Source: Luscinia megarhynchos (lineage: Eukaryota > Chordata > Aves > Passeriformes > Turdidae). From it: a DNA stretch of 64,000 nucleotides. The notes under the pieces are model-generated. The model searched no databases, was not told where the DNA came from, and worked only from the letters and a program-made list of their open reading frames with translations. The stretch lies in assembly GCA_034336665.1 (NCBI GenBank), contig CM067569.1, positions 22,141,820-22,205,819 of the forward strand. The letters run 5' to 3'. The position numbers were made by a program, and so were the translations under genes. Numbering within the stretch: the first letter of the stretch is position 1; each line of letters begins with the position of its first letter. This document shows positions 1 to 12,450 of this stretch, in pieces.

Positions 1-2284
1 TGTTTTCCTTATGTCTGTGAGGTACCTTATGAGAAGGTAACCAGCAGAGAAAGGAAGAGAACTGTGCATTTCCAACTAGCTTTCAAACACAAAAACTGCT
101 GAAATTTCCAGACCCTGTTTGTTTCTGTGGAGGCTTTTTGTTGGGTTTTGTTTGGTTCTTTTTCCTCCCTGTGTAAGTGTATTTCTACACATTGATTAGA
201 CACCCCTGAGCCTTCCCTTCTCCAACTGGAACAGTCCCAGCTGTGTCTCTCCTCACATCAAAGACAGTTCTAGTCCTTGATGGTGTTAGTGGCCCCTCAC
301 TGGGGAACCATGTCTCCCAGCACTCTGGCTGTGGCCTCACCTCTGCTAATCAGAGGCAAAGACTCACTTCACTCTGCCTGCTGTCAGCCTTCTAAAGCAT
401 CCCAGGAGTCCACAGCCCTCTGTTGCAAGGGCACACTGCTGGCTGCTGCTCGCCTTGGGGCCCACCAGGGTGCCCAGCTCTGCAGAGCTGCTTTCAGCAT
501 TCTGCTGTTCAGCATACAGCAGAGTGGATTCTGCACTGCTGATGCCTGTTTGTGAGGAAGACCTTTTGGAGTTTTGGTGATGAAGATTGGCTCAGTTGAA
601 CTCTTTAGAAGTAGGGAGCAGTGGTTTCAGTTATGACATTCACTTCATGGTTAAATTAATACTTGCATACCAAAGCCATCATTTACCAGTGATGAAGCTG
701 GGTTAAGGTGTCCAATCCTATCTCCAGTCCTTGTTGCAGTTATGTTGTTTTGATTTGTAGTTTATCCTCTCTTAATATATACATGTATGTCTTCTTTTTT
801 TTAAACCCAGTTTGTTTTACTGATCTGGTTTTAGATTATGATTTTGCAAAAAGAAAGAGGAAAAAAAAAGCATCAATTGCTGCAACAATGACTGACCTGT
901 GGCAAGACACTGAACAACTGGAGATTGGGAAAGTGAGAAATGGTATCATAAAATCTAATCCTGAGCCCATCCTTTCATCATTTCTCCCCACCACTTAAGT
1001 TGTCCAACAGCATGTTGGTCATTCAGTTTCATCATTGCTTGCATAATATTACCAAGGGACTGTTTGTGCTGTGGATACTGAACTGTGATGTTTAAGGATG
1101 GAAAGTCTTGTGAAAGACCTCTGGAACCACATTGCATTACAGAAGTTTATATTTAAGACTGGATCATTTTCTTACTAGATTTACTTGGTCCATCTGGGAA
1201 CCCTGTATTATTTCCATTAGTGAAAATATATACATTTATGTAAATTTGAGCAGGTAGGTCCTATCTGTGCATCTGTGGAAAGAAGAATAGTTCTTGCTGC
1301 ATTTGGCACCCATTTTGAGATGCAGGGCAATGCGTAGGGAGTGAAGGTTTTAAGAAACACACAAACCCAATCTTTGCATTGCTGAGAGTTACTGCTTTGG
1401 CAAAACTGAGAGAAATAAATTGGATGTTGGCAGTGCCTCGAAATGACTGTAAGTGTTTGATTTCCTCAGCATTATCTAAGGTCAATAAAGGTCATAGTCA
1501 CAGCTTTCATGTTGTATGGATTCATAATTGTTATGGTTACAACTGGGATATCTACTGCCATATATGATTTCCCTACAGCTCTGTTAAGGGTGCTACTGAG
1601 AGTGGGGAAGACCAGTGGGTTGGCCAGGGTTTATAAACTTTCTTTGTGTAATGCCTGGCCCAGCCTAGCAGCAGTAACTCAGTGGTGGGTTTGGCTTGTC
1701 ATCAGGGCAAGCATCCTGGCATATTTAGGTGTACACTGTACCACCTTTTACATGGAATCTGCAATATAACAACCCACTAGCCAGTCTTCTGCTCCATTTG
1801 CTGCAATTCGGCATGCTCGAGAGAGACCCTGTCGTGTCAGCAATCTGCTGTTTTGTTCTGAGCAAAACTGTTAGCTACTTCAGCTTTAAGTCTTTCTTCT
1901 AATATTTCCTTGATTAAATACTGCTGATTCTCACACTTCAGGCTGCAGACAACTTGTTGTCCATATGCATCTGGCAACTTGCACACTCCTGGCTCTATCA
2001 CTTTGCTGCCTACTGCTTCTACAGATGTCTGGTGCTTTCACTGCAGAAATGAGTCTCAGTGTCTGTAACAGCAGTTGGAAAAGAGGAGCTGCCAGGCTGC
2101 TTGCTCTGTTAGCCACTGATATTGTACCAAGCAGAAATGGGAATAGAAGCCACCAGCAGAACACCTAATGGCTGAACAATTCCACAAATTAACTAATCTT
2201 TTAAAGTAGTAGTGTAGGTACTAGTGGAGGGTGTCAGAAACTTTATTTAAAATTGGTTTTGGCCCCACTTCACATGAGACTTGT
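1..2284. other. Non-coding sequence with a GC-richer patch at 200-560
   Basis: No supportable gene is seen. The first 200 bases are AT-rich. Bases 200-560 are GC-richer and hold an open frame (277-555, +) with no recognisable domain and no splice-site context that would argue for an exon. The rest (600-2284) is AT-rich with scattered short frames on both strands that look like chance. It could be intron or intergenic DNA. Confidence 0.6.
462..475 (+). promoter_or_regulatory. Possible CTCF-like core motif
   Basis: The 14-mer CCACCAGGGTGCCC differs at two positions from the common CTCF core CCACCAGGGGGCGC. It sits in the GC-richer patch at 200-560. CTCF is a zinc-finger insulator protein. A single motif of this length arises by chance, so this is a weak candidate without occupancy or conservation data. 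Confidence 0.2.
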
Positions 2285-2328
2285 ACATGGTGACCTCCAA
2301 AATTCCCTTACAATATAATTCTGTGACT
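2285..2328 (+). mobile_element. CR1 LINE 3'-end remnant (sense)
   Basis: A short stretch reads like the extreme 3' tail of avian CR1: a 'gtgacctcca-a-attccctt-caa' block followed by a terminal ATTCTGTGA unit at 2319-2327. CR1 elements end in one or more 8-bp ATTCTRTG-type units and are usually severely 5'-truncated. Only about 45 bp survive here, diverged from consensus, so the subfamily cannot be named. Confidence 0.55.
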
Positions 2329-5300
2329 GCTGATAAGAAGTCGAGTCCAAAGTATTCTTTGTATGACATAGCTATTTATTGTGGAAAAAGTCTGGGAGAC
2401 ACTAATATTTTTTGAAAAAGAAAAGCTGGTGAGTAGCAGCTCTTTATTACTCGCTAATTAATAGCTAATTGCTAACTACCGATACCCCTTTCTGCTACCA
2501 AAAAAATCCTAGTGATCAATGGATATGTATTTAATGAAACTAAGCCATATGCTGTCTCTTTGGCACTAGATGTTTTTAAAATGTTCCAAATTTAGTTTGA
2601 AATGTATTTACAGGTTCATACTAAGGCTCCTGGTAGGAAGTATGGTAAAGTAGCAACAGTAATTTTTCTTCACTATTTCTCTGTTCCTGACTTTTGAAGA
2701 TGATATTTAGAAAACCATCCTAAACAAAAATAGTCACATTTTGACTAAAGAGAGATTCCCAACTGAGAACACATAGCGTTTTGACAGAACCAGATCAAAA
2801 TGCTTTGAATTTTGGAAAGTATTTTTCTCCTGCTATTGAGTACTCTGATGAAAGAGGAAATGTTGGCATTTTGAAAGCAATTCTCTGTACATAGTGGAGA
2901 TTTCCAATTAGCACATTTAAAGCCTTGTATGAGATGATGCTTAAAAATGGGACATTACAAAATGAAATTATGTCATGGCACTTTCTAATAGAGTTCTGAG
3001 AAAAGTCATTGTCTGGCAGCACATTTCATGTGCTTGTCTGAAGTCAGTGATTCTTGTTTTCCCTTTTCAATTACAGCAAACCTTTCATAATTATCTAAAA
3101 GTTGCATGTAAAGAGTGCTGCAGATCATATAACAGGTATATTACATGCTGCATGACATGAATGGGGAAAACCTTGTTTGAAATACAACCATTATGAAGAG
3201 TAGCCTGAAAATAAATATTGGGTAATTGCTCTTCTAAATGGCAATTGTTCCAGCTAGAAATATGTCTGAGGGTAGAGAGTCACTGTCCTCCCAAAGTGGT
3301 GGCACCTGGACAAAGGCAAAAAGTTATGGAAGTGCCAGAGGATAAATTATAGTTACATAATGGCAAAACTGTAGTTGATTGACTACAGATCATAAGCAAA
3401 CTTAGCACAGGCAATGCCTGCAAAAAGGCCTGGACCTAACTTGTTTAATGACTGAAGAAGGAACTGTGGAGGTCCTGAAGGAGAAATGCTGTGCTTTTAG
3501 TCTCTAGGTAATTAGGAAGGATCGTGGGGCTCCAATTATGTAGCCCAGTCTGACATTGCTGTATAATTCTTAGGGCAGATCTTCTGTATTTCAGTGAGAT
3601 TATTTTTGTCAATAGTCTAACACACAGTGATTTCAATGATTCATTAAAATGTCCGGGTATAAACCTGTTTTCTATTATAAACAGTGTTTCTCAGCTGAAG
3701 ATAGTTAAAAAGCCTTATCATTCATTCTAAAAGCAGTATGGATGCTAAGTGCAAATGAGATTTTATAACTAGTTGTCACTCTTTTGCACGCTAAGTTTAA
3801 TTATCAGAAAAAGAAATATCATTTACAATATTTACACCAAAGGTTAAAGACATGAAGTACTTTATTATGCAAACAATGACATTTTGACAACAGGATGCAT
3901 CCTGAAGGGAGCAGTTTTTTACCTTTAGCTTTTTGGCTAGTCTCTGGCAAGTCACCTTTGAGCAGAGAATATTAGGTGATTGATGTACTCAAAGCTAGCT
4001 TTAACTTCCAGATTAGATATTTTTAAAAGCTTTCTAAATTTATGACTGCATCTTACAAATTGCATTCTACAATGGTAAGTAAGGAATATCTCTACATCTT
4101 TAACTTACTTTTTCAATATATGATATTTAACAAAAACAAATGAGTAGTATAAACACAGCTTGGACTGCAAGTCTGTCATAAAACCATATGGCACTGTCAA
4201 GTTAAAAAGTACTTTTCCCTTAATGGTGCCTCGATTTTCTGTTTGGTTTCTTGGGCAGCAGAAACACATAATGAAACAGTCTCTCTTAAAAGATCATTGG
4301 CTTCATGCTATGCGTTTCATGTGTTTTTCAGAGCTGGCCTGGGGAAAGCTGGGGCTGTTACTCTCTCAATTCAAGGTGTCTTGTTTGTACTAGGGTGACT
4401 TAGGCTGCCTGGCTTGTGCTGGAGCATGGGGGGACTCTCCTGCCTGTTCTGTTGGGATGCCCAGCTGCAGCTGGCAGAGTTCAGGGAGGAGCAGCTGTTG
4501 CCTGTAATCTTTGCCCCAGAAAAGGCAGCTTAGCAGTGTGTGAGCACAGACTGCTGCATGCCTGTAGTGGCAAGACCCTTTCTGAGCTGCATTGACTTGC
4601 TAAGAGTTTGTAATGCAAATAAGACACAGTCTCCCAAGGTGAAGAACATGATATTAAGTTAGAGCAGAGTGGAATTGTTACAAAAATTGTGGTTTAGTCA
4701 TGCAGAGCAAGTTAGTTAGATATTTGTGTGGCTTGGTATTCTTCCTTGTCTATGTGCTTTAGAAGGTTTAGGTTGAGGAGATTCCATTCTAGCCTTTACT
4801 GACACTGTGGATAATTGTGCTCACAGGGTTCGGATTGTCTTGATCACTACTTGGGAATTAAGAGAAACACATCTGTTTGTGTTTGCAAAATGTTCTTTGG
4901 CAAGTTACATGTCTTAACCCACACGAGTTTGAAGGAGTAACCCAACCCTGCCTTGTTTATTTGGGATGTTTTCCTTTTATCTTCTCTGATGTTGTCTGTT
5001 TTATTTTGAATCTGAATACAAAGAAAGAGCTTCTGTCTTTAGTAGTCTTTGACTTTGATCCTGTTGTTTCCTTGTGAAAGAAAGAAGTAGTCTGAACCCA
5101 TGGGTGTGCTTATAGAATCAGGGCTATCAGCTGGAATCCAGATCTTTGCATTAGAAATTTCCTCCCATTTTCTCCCACGGTTTGTGTACTTTGCTCCTAG
5201 GGCTGTGAGATCCTAATTTTGGTTCTGAGGGCTTGATGTTCTTTCTGATACTTCACAAATCATACTCAGAAGTTAAAAAGCAAATAAAAAAATAAATACT

Positions 5301-6181
5301 AATGGACTCTTGCAGAATTAAAGAAAGATGACTAGGAGTCTACAGAAGCATGTCATCTCTCTGGCCATTCTTGGATTTTTTCTCATGTAGGAAGAAGCGA
5401 AAAGAGTCTGGGGAGATTTTCCCTGTTATAACAGTGATAATTTGCAACTTGGAACTCAAAAAGAACACTATTGCTAGTGTCTCATGCTCTGTCTCAATGC
5501 TGAACAGGTTGCTAACTAGGGTTTTTTTGTGTTCATGCACTTATATTATAAAAGAAAATACTGCAAAAGGATATATAATGCAATTTTTGACAGGTTGAAA
5601 AAAACCCCAAAGCACTGAGATACTACTCTAGGGATGAGTTGTCTGTTGTGTGTGTACATGCTTAGGGCTGTGGTGGTTTCACAGTAGGCCAAGCTCATTA
5701 TACAGGCACCTCTATGCATATTTCTGTCCACACCTGACAGTTTGTTCATTTTTTATGCCTGTTAAACCATCTTTCTCTGTGCCAGGAGATCCTTCTGGCT
5801 TTATTCCCCTTTCTTAGCACTCTGGGTGTTCTCTGGACCCTTTTTTCACCTCATACCAAGAGTTGAGTTTTTTGTGCCTCTCATTCTCCTGCCAGTACTC
5901 TTCCTTTTTTAGTCTCTTGCCAGAAGTTCCAAAAGCAATCTCACCCTTCCCAATATTTTCTATTGATTTCAACAGTGGCCTCCTGTTCTGTTTCTGTGCC
6001 CTTGTCTCTATCTTACTTTAGCTCAAGGAGCTCCAAAGAGTTTCTCCAGTGCTGGGGCTGACTGAATGAGAGCTAGGAGCAAGTGTTAAAGCCAGAGAAG
6101 GGCCTCAAGAAGGAACCTTGTGTTTGTAACATTCCCTAGTAGTAATATTCCTTGTGTGTATGGCTGCTTTTGTATGTGAAC
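2329..6181. other. Non-coding AT-rich sequence
   Basis: No gene or recognisable repeat could be supported. The open frames on both strands are short and show no known domains. A GC-richer stretch at about 4380-4570 is unexplained. Pyrimidine-rich DNA at 5760-6000 contains no convincing splice acceptor plus exon pair. Confidence 0.6.
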
Positions 6182-6236
6182 CAAAGTACTTCACAAATAT
6201 TAATACAGCCACGTAACAGCTCTTTGGAGTGGGTGA
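6182..6236 (+). repeat. Ancient MIR/L2-like repeat remnant
   Basis: The segment reads 'caaagtacttcacaaatatt' and continues through a 'cagc-ct-tg-g-gg-t-g-t' pattern. This follows the shared MIR/L2 3' consensus (aagcgctttacaaatatta, then cacaacagccctgtgaggtaggta). Such remnants predate the bird-mammal split and are heavily diverged in birds. The assignment is from pattern memory; the exact family (MIR, L2 or an amniote SINE) is open. Confidence 0.45.
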
Positions 6237-8301
6237 TAGCTGTGTGCCCTCCTTACTTCTTGGGTTTGTAATTTAGCTTTGACGTGTGAGATTGAAGGCT
6301 GCATGTGATGTTGTGAGCAAATGAGATGAGTTAATTTTTCTTCTCTGAGAAGTTTGACTAGAGTAAATAGTTGGGTTCGTTTGAAATAAATTGACACATG
6401 TAAACAGATTTTGAATCTAAGATGAGAACACATTCACACTTATTTATTTAGTGCTCTCCTGCACAAAATTTATTTAGAAAATAGTAAAATGCATTTCTTA
6501 AATAGTTGTATTTATATAATTATATTCTTGATTAGTTTTGCTATGAGTGTTCTTACTGCATAATGAATGTCTTTTCCAGTTTAGCTTAATTTATTTTTTC
6601 AAAGTATATTGACTTACATTGACGAGGAAGCAGCTTTGTTATTACAAAATAATGTTCTTGAACAATTGCAGGTACAAATCAGACTTGTGTTAATCTCAGT
6701 AGCTAGGAGTAGACCAACCCTTATATTTAATAAGAGTTTCTGCTTTCTGTCTGAAATTTCTCAGAAAGAAATAAATGTGTGTCTGCTCTGTGTGGTGCTT
6801 GAGAAAGTGAGCTAATGCTTATGGAAATCAGTTAATGGAGTGAATGTGCAAAGAACACATTTTGCACTTTTGTGGAGGTGTCTCTTAGAGTTCTGGATTT
6901 ACTGAAACCTGCCCATGGTTCTGGTCAGGTGCTTGCTAAAAGCCAAAAGTCCTCAAATTCTATCTCAGCAATGGAAATGGAGGACATGCAGGGCAGCTGG
7001 ACATATAATGCTTTAGTTGCTATATGGAATGGATTAATTGCAATTTGTGAAAGGGGAAAAAAGTAAACACAGTGTCTAAAATGTGTGTGCACCTGGAAGG
7101 CAAAGTATTTGAAACTGATGATTTGAGATATTTTTATTATGAAGAAAAGCCTTTTGTGCTAAATCCATCTTAAGAGAATGTGTTGTACTTGTGCCATATA
7201 TACTCAGAAGATGGATGCAGCATTGCCAAGGTTTAGGTTTCATACCCTAGAAATGATCCTAGAGAAAAACTGTACAATATAACTCTTCACACAATGCAGC
7301 ACTAGCACTAAAAATTGTAAATTCTTGCCAATTCATTTATTGCAAGTAATGAAAATCATTTGCTCTCTGTCCCAGACTAATAAAATAAAAAAGGATTTGA
7401 AAGTATAAAATTATAGCAGAATAAATTAAATTTAGTTATTCAAGTGGTTTTCTCAAATATATTTATACTTTAGCACTTCAAGTGAATGAAGAGATGGCCC
7501 AACAATGGCAAAACGTTCTCTGCTGAACTTCATTCTTTCAGTGTAATTTTCTTGTTGCCAAATAACAGCATTTCTGGCTGAAGTTCTGAGCACCAGTTAT
7601 GTTTCTTGCCCAGTTAAGTCAATTACAGGTGTGTGGTCTGTCTGAATTCATCAAGATTACACAAACTGGCACGTCCTATTTAAAAGATGTAAACTCACTT
7701 GTGTCTAACGTGGAGGCTGGTTCTAGCACACACAGTATTTATTCTGTTTATGTCAACCTTTTATTAGTCAGTGTAAAATATTAATGTGTGCCAGTCTAGA
7801 TTCATGTGGTGACATTTTTTTAAAATAGGGCTGTACAATATAACTGGACCAGAACCAACTTGCTCTGAATGCTATTATCAAACACAGTTTTTGAAGAACT
7901 AACTCAAAAATATGAACATTTGGATTGAAAGGATATCTGGCTATAAGGAGGATAAAGGCTTAAAGGATCAGTTTTAAGATATGGAATTGTTCTTAGTGGA
8001 AAACATCAGCAATAAGTTCTTTTTGATATATAAACTGCTTTTTGAAGTGTATGTTAAAGAAGTCTCAGATATCCTCTGTCAGCAGTTCTTCACCTCCTGC
8101 CTTACAGCCTCTTGTCCCCATTAATATCTGTGCTTTCTCTGTGTAGGATGACTATGTGTCAGCTTGATTATGCAGACAAATTAGAACAATGAGCTGCATT
8201 CCTTGCTGGATAAGATCATATATAGGATGGAAAAAAAGTAAAAAGAAACAATACCTATATAGAACCTCTGATACAATCCATAGGGAAGTTAAGGTAAGAC
8301 T
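6237..8301. other. Non-coding AT-rich sequence
   Basis: Nothing gene-like is supported. Short frames such as 6609-6815 and 6872-7066 (+) lack known domains and plausible flanking splice sites. The interval is AT-rich with no obvious tandem repeats or CR1 tails. Confidence 0.6.
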
Positions 8302-8341
8302 TAGGACAAGACCTGTTTTAAAGAATTTAGGTCTTGTCCTA
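8302..8341. repeat. Perfect 13-bp inverted repeat with 14-nt spacer
   Basis: Left arm 8302-8314 (TAGGACAAGACCT) and right arm 8329-8341 (AGGTCTTGTCCTA) are exact reverse complements separated by 14 nt. As RNA this would form a 13-bp stem with an AT-rich loop on either strand. The stem is too short for a typical animal pre-microRNA (about 22-30 bp with bulges), and no pairing extends it outward. It could be chance, a protein-binding palindrome or part of an unrecognised element. Confidence 0.85.
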
Positions 8342-10896
8342 TGCACATATTTTATGAATGACTTAGTATTGTCTTCAGCTGATAGCATCATATTAATAGG
8401 GGTGTAAAATATACTAACTCTTTTACTTTCATGAGGAGAAAAATGAAGTACAAATCCTATACCTGTTTTATCATTGCTGTTCCATGGAAAAGCAGGAGCT
8501 CAAGCTGCAGTTGAGGAAGAAATGATTTGATGTTCGTGTAGATAGCAAAAACAGTGCCCTTCATGTGCTTTGAATTGTTGTATCGTTTACATTTTGTTTC
8601 TTTGTGATGCTTTTCATAATTTTCATGAAGTATATCACACTAGATGCTATTGAGAAGAAATAAAATTTATGTAAGATGAAAAGAAGTGCTGCCAGTATGC
8701 AGCTTTTAGCCTTGATTTGTTGTAAAGCTAAGAGACAATTTAACATTGGGGATGGGGAGAGAAGGAGGGATTACCTAAGGGATACTGTTGTTGAGGAGAG
8801 CGTAATTTTACTGTCAGATATGCTTGGACTTATTTTTGTCAGAGTAATTTGGAGTAATCTATGGGTTATTTGTGCTCAGATTTTCTCCAAAGTGCTGTGA
8901 TGTGTTTCTGGAGACACAGTTGTGCGGGCTGAGTTACCATTTGCTGCCCTGCAGGTTTGCATCCTGCCTTGCCCTGAGGGGAGGGTGCTGGCTGGGGGAG
9001 GATGCTCCTGGCCAGTGCATGGTCCAGTCCAGTGCTGGGGATGAGCACTCCCAGCCCTTCAGGGGTGACAGACAGCAGGCTTGCATGTTTCCAGAGCCAT
9101 GGAATTGCACTTGGTGTCTCCAGTACCGTTTCTTTGCTCACCCTGTTCCTTTTTCCTGTCGAGTGAGTCATTCTGTCTATGGGTTTATTTCAGGAAGTCT
9201 AATAAACTATCAATACTCTCTGCATACATAACTCAAGAGAATTAAATGATGGCTGTGTATCTACATAGTACAAAAGACATGTATCCATTTTAATATTGCT
9301 CTAATTTTAAATTACCTGAAGGCGTGTTCCCCCTTCTCCCAGGAACTTTGTCTGTCACTTAAATAAAGATACAATTTAAATTGTTGCAGTTGCATTAAAT
9401 TCCATTCATTTGTATGTTTTATGTATTTTGTAGCCATATTTTTAAACATCTATTTCAAATGCACTTTACAATTCTAGTAGAAAATTACTTTTTGTATTTC
9501 TGTAATGATCCCCTTGAGGTTATTTTTGCATAAACCCTTTTTTCTATTTTCAGATACAGATCTGTTTTATAGTAGAGAAAAAGCATTTTTAGCAAAAAGT
9601 GGGAATTAATTTTTTATATTAAAAAACATCCTCTGTGGGCCCTAATTTCTGAAACACGATGAGCAGAGGCACTCTTTTTAAGGAGCTATAATTTGTGTAT
9701 TTTTTTGTAATTACAAATTCCTTTTTATAACAAAAATACACTGCTGTTACCAGTTCTGTTGCAGTGTTCATTGTATTTATTTGAAGAGGAATATTTTCTA
9801 TATAGTTTATAAATTTGTCATGGACAATTTCCTGTTAAACCTAGTAATGGATTTCTTGAGTACTTGAACCTCAGAGGAACCTGAATAAACTTGGTTGCAA
9901 TTTCTTATAAATTTTGATTCTGTTTTTATGTATTTCATTTAGCTTACTTTATAGTTTTCATATGCCTGTGTTTTTTAATCTGTGTTGAGAGATGTCAGGA
10001 AGTTCTTGCTACATTTTGCCAAAGAAATTGTTTTTTGAACTCCATGATCTTCTTTTCACATTGTACTAATTTATGAAAGGTACAACATTGCACGCTGATT
10101 GATTCAACTTTTATTGAATTTGAATTATTTGAATTATGTAATACATCTTTACATGTATTCCATAATATCATGCATTTTTGTAATGGAACATAACTTGCTA
10201 CAAATTATGCTTTGTGTTTAAGTTCACTGGTTAATATCTCTGACTTAATGACTTCAGATAAAGTGGAAGTGAGCGGATACTAGTTTTTACTTTAAAATAT
10301 TAGTAAACCAGGATATAATTATTAGAGATTTCAATTGTTTTGATATAATAATGTTTTAATACCTTCTAAGTTATGTGAAGCCTCATGAACAGGATAAAGT
10401 AGCATTTCACTGCCCAACCATGCCCTTAGTGTAGTACTTACTTTTATAGAATTTGCATATCACCAAAATGCTACACTGTCATTGCCAAGTTGGAGTGGAA
10501 GTCTGATTTCTGATGATTAGCTCCTCCCCACTCATTGCCTAGTTGAGTGTTAGCCATTCTCTAAGTTTAAGGAATTGATCTAATTTGGCATATAAGTTTA
10601 AGACTGTATTTGTTGGAAGAAATGCTGATTTCAATGGTCTTATTAATATATGCCAATATAGTATATTTAAGAGAGAGGTTTTAATGGAGGATTTTTTTCT
10701 GCTTTAGCAAGAAATTATTTGGGTAATTGTATCTGTTGGTTGTCTTCAACAAATTCATGGGTACTACATAATTTTTAAGTAGCTTCAGTATCTCAGGAGT
10801 TCTACTTGTTTGATCCCCGAGTATAACATCTTACTTCTTAGATGAATTGTCATGAGGTTTTGGCCTGGACATAATGATTTTTGGATTAGGGTGGAA
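8342..10896. other. Non-coding sequence; GC-rich patch 8915-9140, then very AT-rich DNA
   Basis: Bases 8915-9140 are clearly GC-richer than their surroundings and open on both strands (8872-9231 + and 8866-9171 -). Neither frame has a recognisable domain, and overlapping antisense frames are expected in GC-rich DNA. From 9200 to 10700 the sequence is T/A-rich with runs resembling vertebrate 3' UTR or intron DNA, including AATAAA at about 9886. No stop codon, exon or polyadenylation context ties it to a gene. Confidence 0.55.
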
Positions 10897-10942
10897 TTTT
10901 TTTCTTTTTCTTTTCTTTTTCTTTTTTTTTTTTTTTTTTTCC
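10897..10942 (+). repeat. Pyrimidine (T/TTTTC) low-complexity tract
   Basis: A tract of T with interspersed C (TTTTTC-like units) ends in 20 uninterrupted T before CC at 10941-10942. It is a homopolymer/TC microsatellite. The short frames over it (poly-Phe on +, Lys/Arg-rich on -) are artefacts. The CC that ends the tract is followed by ATAAATAG, not by an exon-like sequence. Confidence 0.9.
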
Positions 10943-12099
10943 ATAAATAGAGGGTGTTTTTCTTATGGTATAGATTCAAAATGTTCTCCCTCTTTTCTTT
11001 TGGTCTGTAATTACATCATTGAGAACTATCACAAACTGTTATTCTATGCAAATTGTTGTAGAACTTCTCATAAAGCAACCCTTTGCAGATTTTTTTAGGA
11101 TCCTTTTACTAGATCCAGTTTCCCCCCCCAATCTAGATTAAAATGTAACATGAAAACCAGAACCACAATACTTGCCTGTGTCCTAGTAGCCTGTCTTGCA
11201 ATAAACATTGCTCATAGCAAAGGTCATTGATGTTTTAGAATGTAACATGTTTTATCCAATGCACCACTGGCCCCTGGATGATGAGTGCAGACAGACCCAA
11301 AGGGGTTCTCAAAGGCTCAATCAGTAAAGCAAAGAAATAGCATTAAGCTGCAGAAAACAACCCCTCATTTAATCTATGTAGTTTCTGGAATACTACCAGG
11401 AGATGAGCCTGAGAAGCTTCCACTGTGTACTACATCAGTAATCTCCTGAAGACATGCTTAAGGAAATGGGTATTGGGACATTGAGATGGGCATTTTAATT
11501 TTTCTGTGTACTAGTGGAAGTAGGAATTGCAAGTTGTTGTAAATTCTGGAAGATGATTTCCAAGGATGTTTCACATCTAAAATTTTCTGAGCACATTTTT
11601 GTATTGAATTTGATTCTTTTGCTCTGATTATTCACTAATACTTTTTAGTATTTTTTTTTTCCTAATTGGAAAAAATATCATAGATTTGACATACATTGCT
11701 ATTCACAATTGATTTCTAGGGTGACATTTACAGCAAGAACACTTTCTGGAAAGCACATCTTTAAATATTGGTATGCTTTAAAGGAGGAAAGCTGGAAAAT
11801 GGAAGGCAGATGCCCACTCTGATGTATTGCTGGCCTAGTACCAAAAGATGCCAATTGTCTTGTGCTGAGGCATTGGGAACATCACAGAATCAGTCCACAG
11901 GCTGATCAGAGTGAGAAGTACATCATCCTTATAAGAAATTGGAACTGCTCCTGTTGGTGTGGGATAGAATGTTTGTGTGTTATGCTACACTGTATTCTGC
12001 TGTGTGGTGCTTTTAAAATACTGTCCATCTGTATGCACCATTTAGATTTGTGCATGTGAACTTGCATGCAGTTTAAATGCACGTTGTATTCCATTTTCC
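10943..12099. other. Non-coding sequence
   Basis: AT-rich with no supportable gene. Frames such as 11862-12059 (+) and 11906-12094 (-) overlap antisense to each other and carry no known domain. Confidence 0.55.
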
Positions 12100-12450
12100 A
12101 GTAAAGTTAACAGAGGAGTAAAAGAAAAATTTGCTGGGCCTATTCTTCACTTAGCTTTTTATTTTTAACAAATGAAAAATACGTAGAGCAGTTGTCATTT
12201 GTTAAAGTGTAGCAGAAAGAGCGAAACAGGCCAGTGGATGCTTCATCAAGAACGCTCATTCAGAATGATGAATGTGGCTAAACACACATTTGTTCGTAAA
12301 ACTTGCAGAGTGGATGAGCATCATTAAGCATGAGGAATAGGTGCAGCACACTGAGAAGAGAGTGGAGCAAACAGATGTTGTGAATTTTCGCAGACATCCT
12401 TCATCCACCAGTCCATCATTAATATGGTTGAAGGTGATCCTTTCTTTTTA
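12100..12450. promoter_or_regulatory. Candidate conserved non-coding element
   Basis: The block lacks repeat signatures, keeps several CpGs in otherwise CpG-poor DNA, and holds short repeated cores such as ATGA/TCAT pairs (near 12264-12272 and 12317-12333) and ATTAA motifs. It has no long open frame. Vertebrate developmental enhancers often look like this, but no alignment was possible, so the call rests on texture only. Confidence 0.25.

Noticed and set aside
8866..9231. Overlapping frames of 101 and 119 codons in a GC-rich patch
   Set aside because: Open on both strands because stop codons are rare in GC-rich DNA. No domain, and no splice context could be defended.
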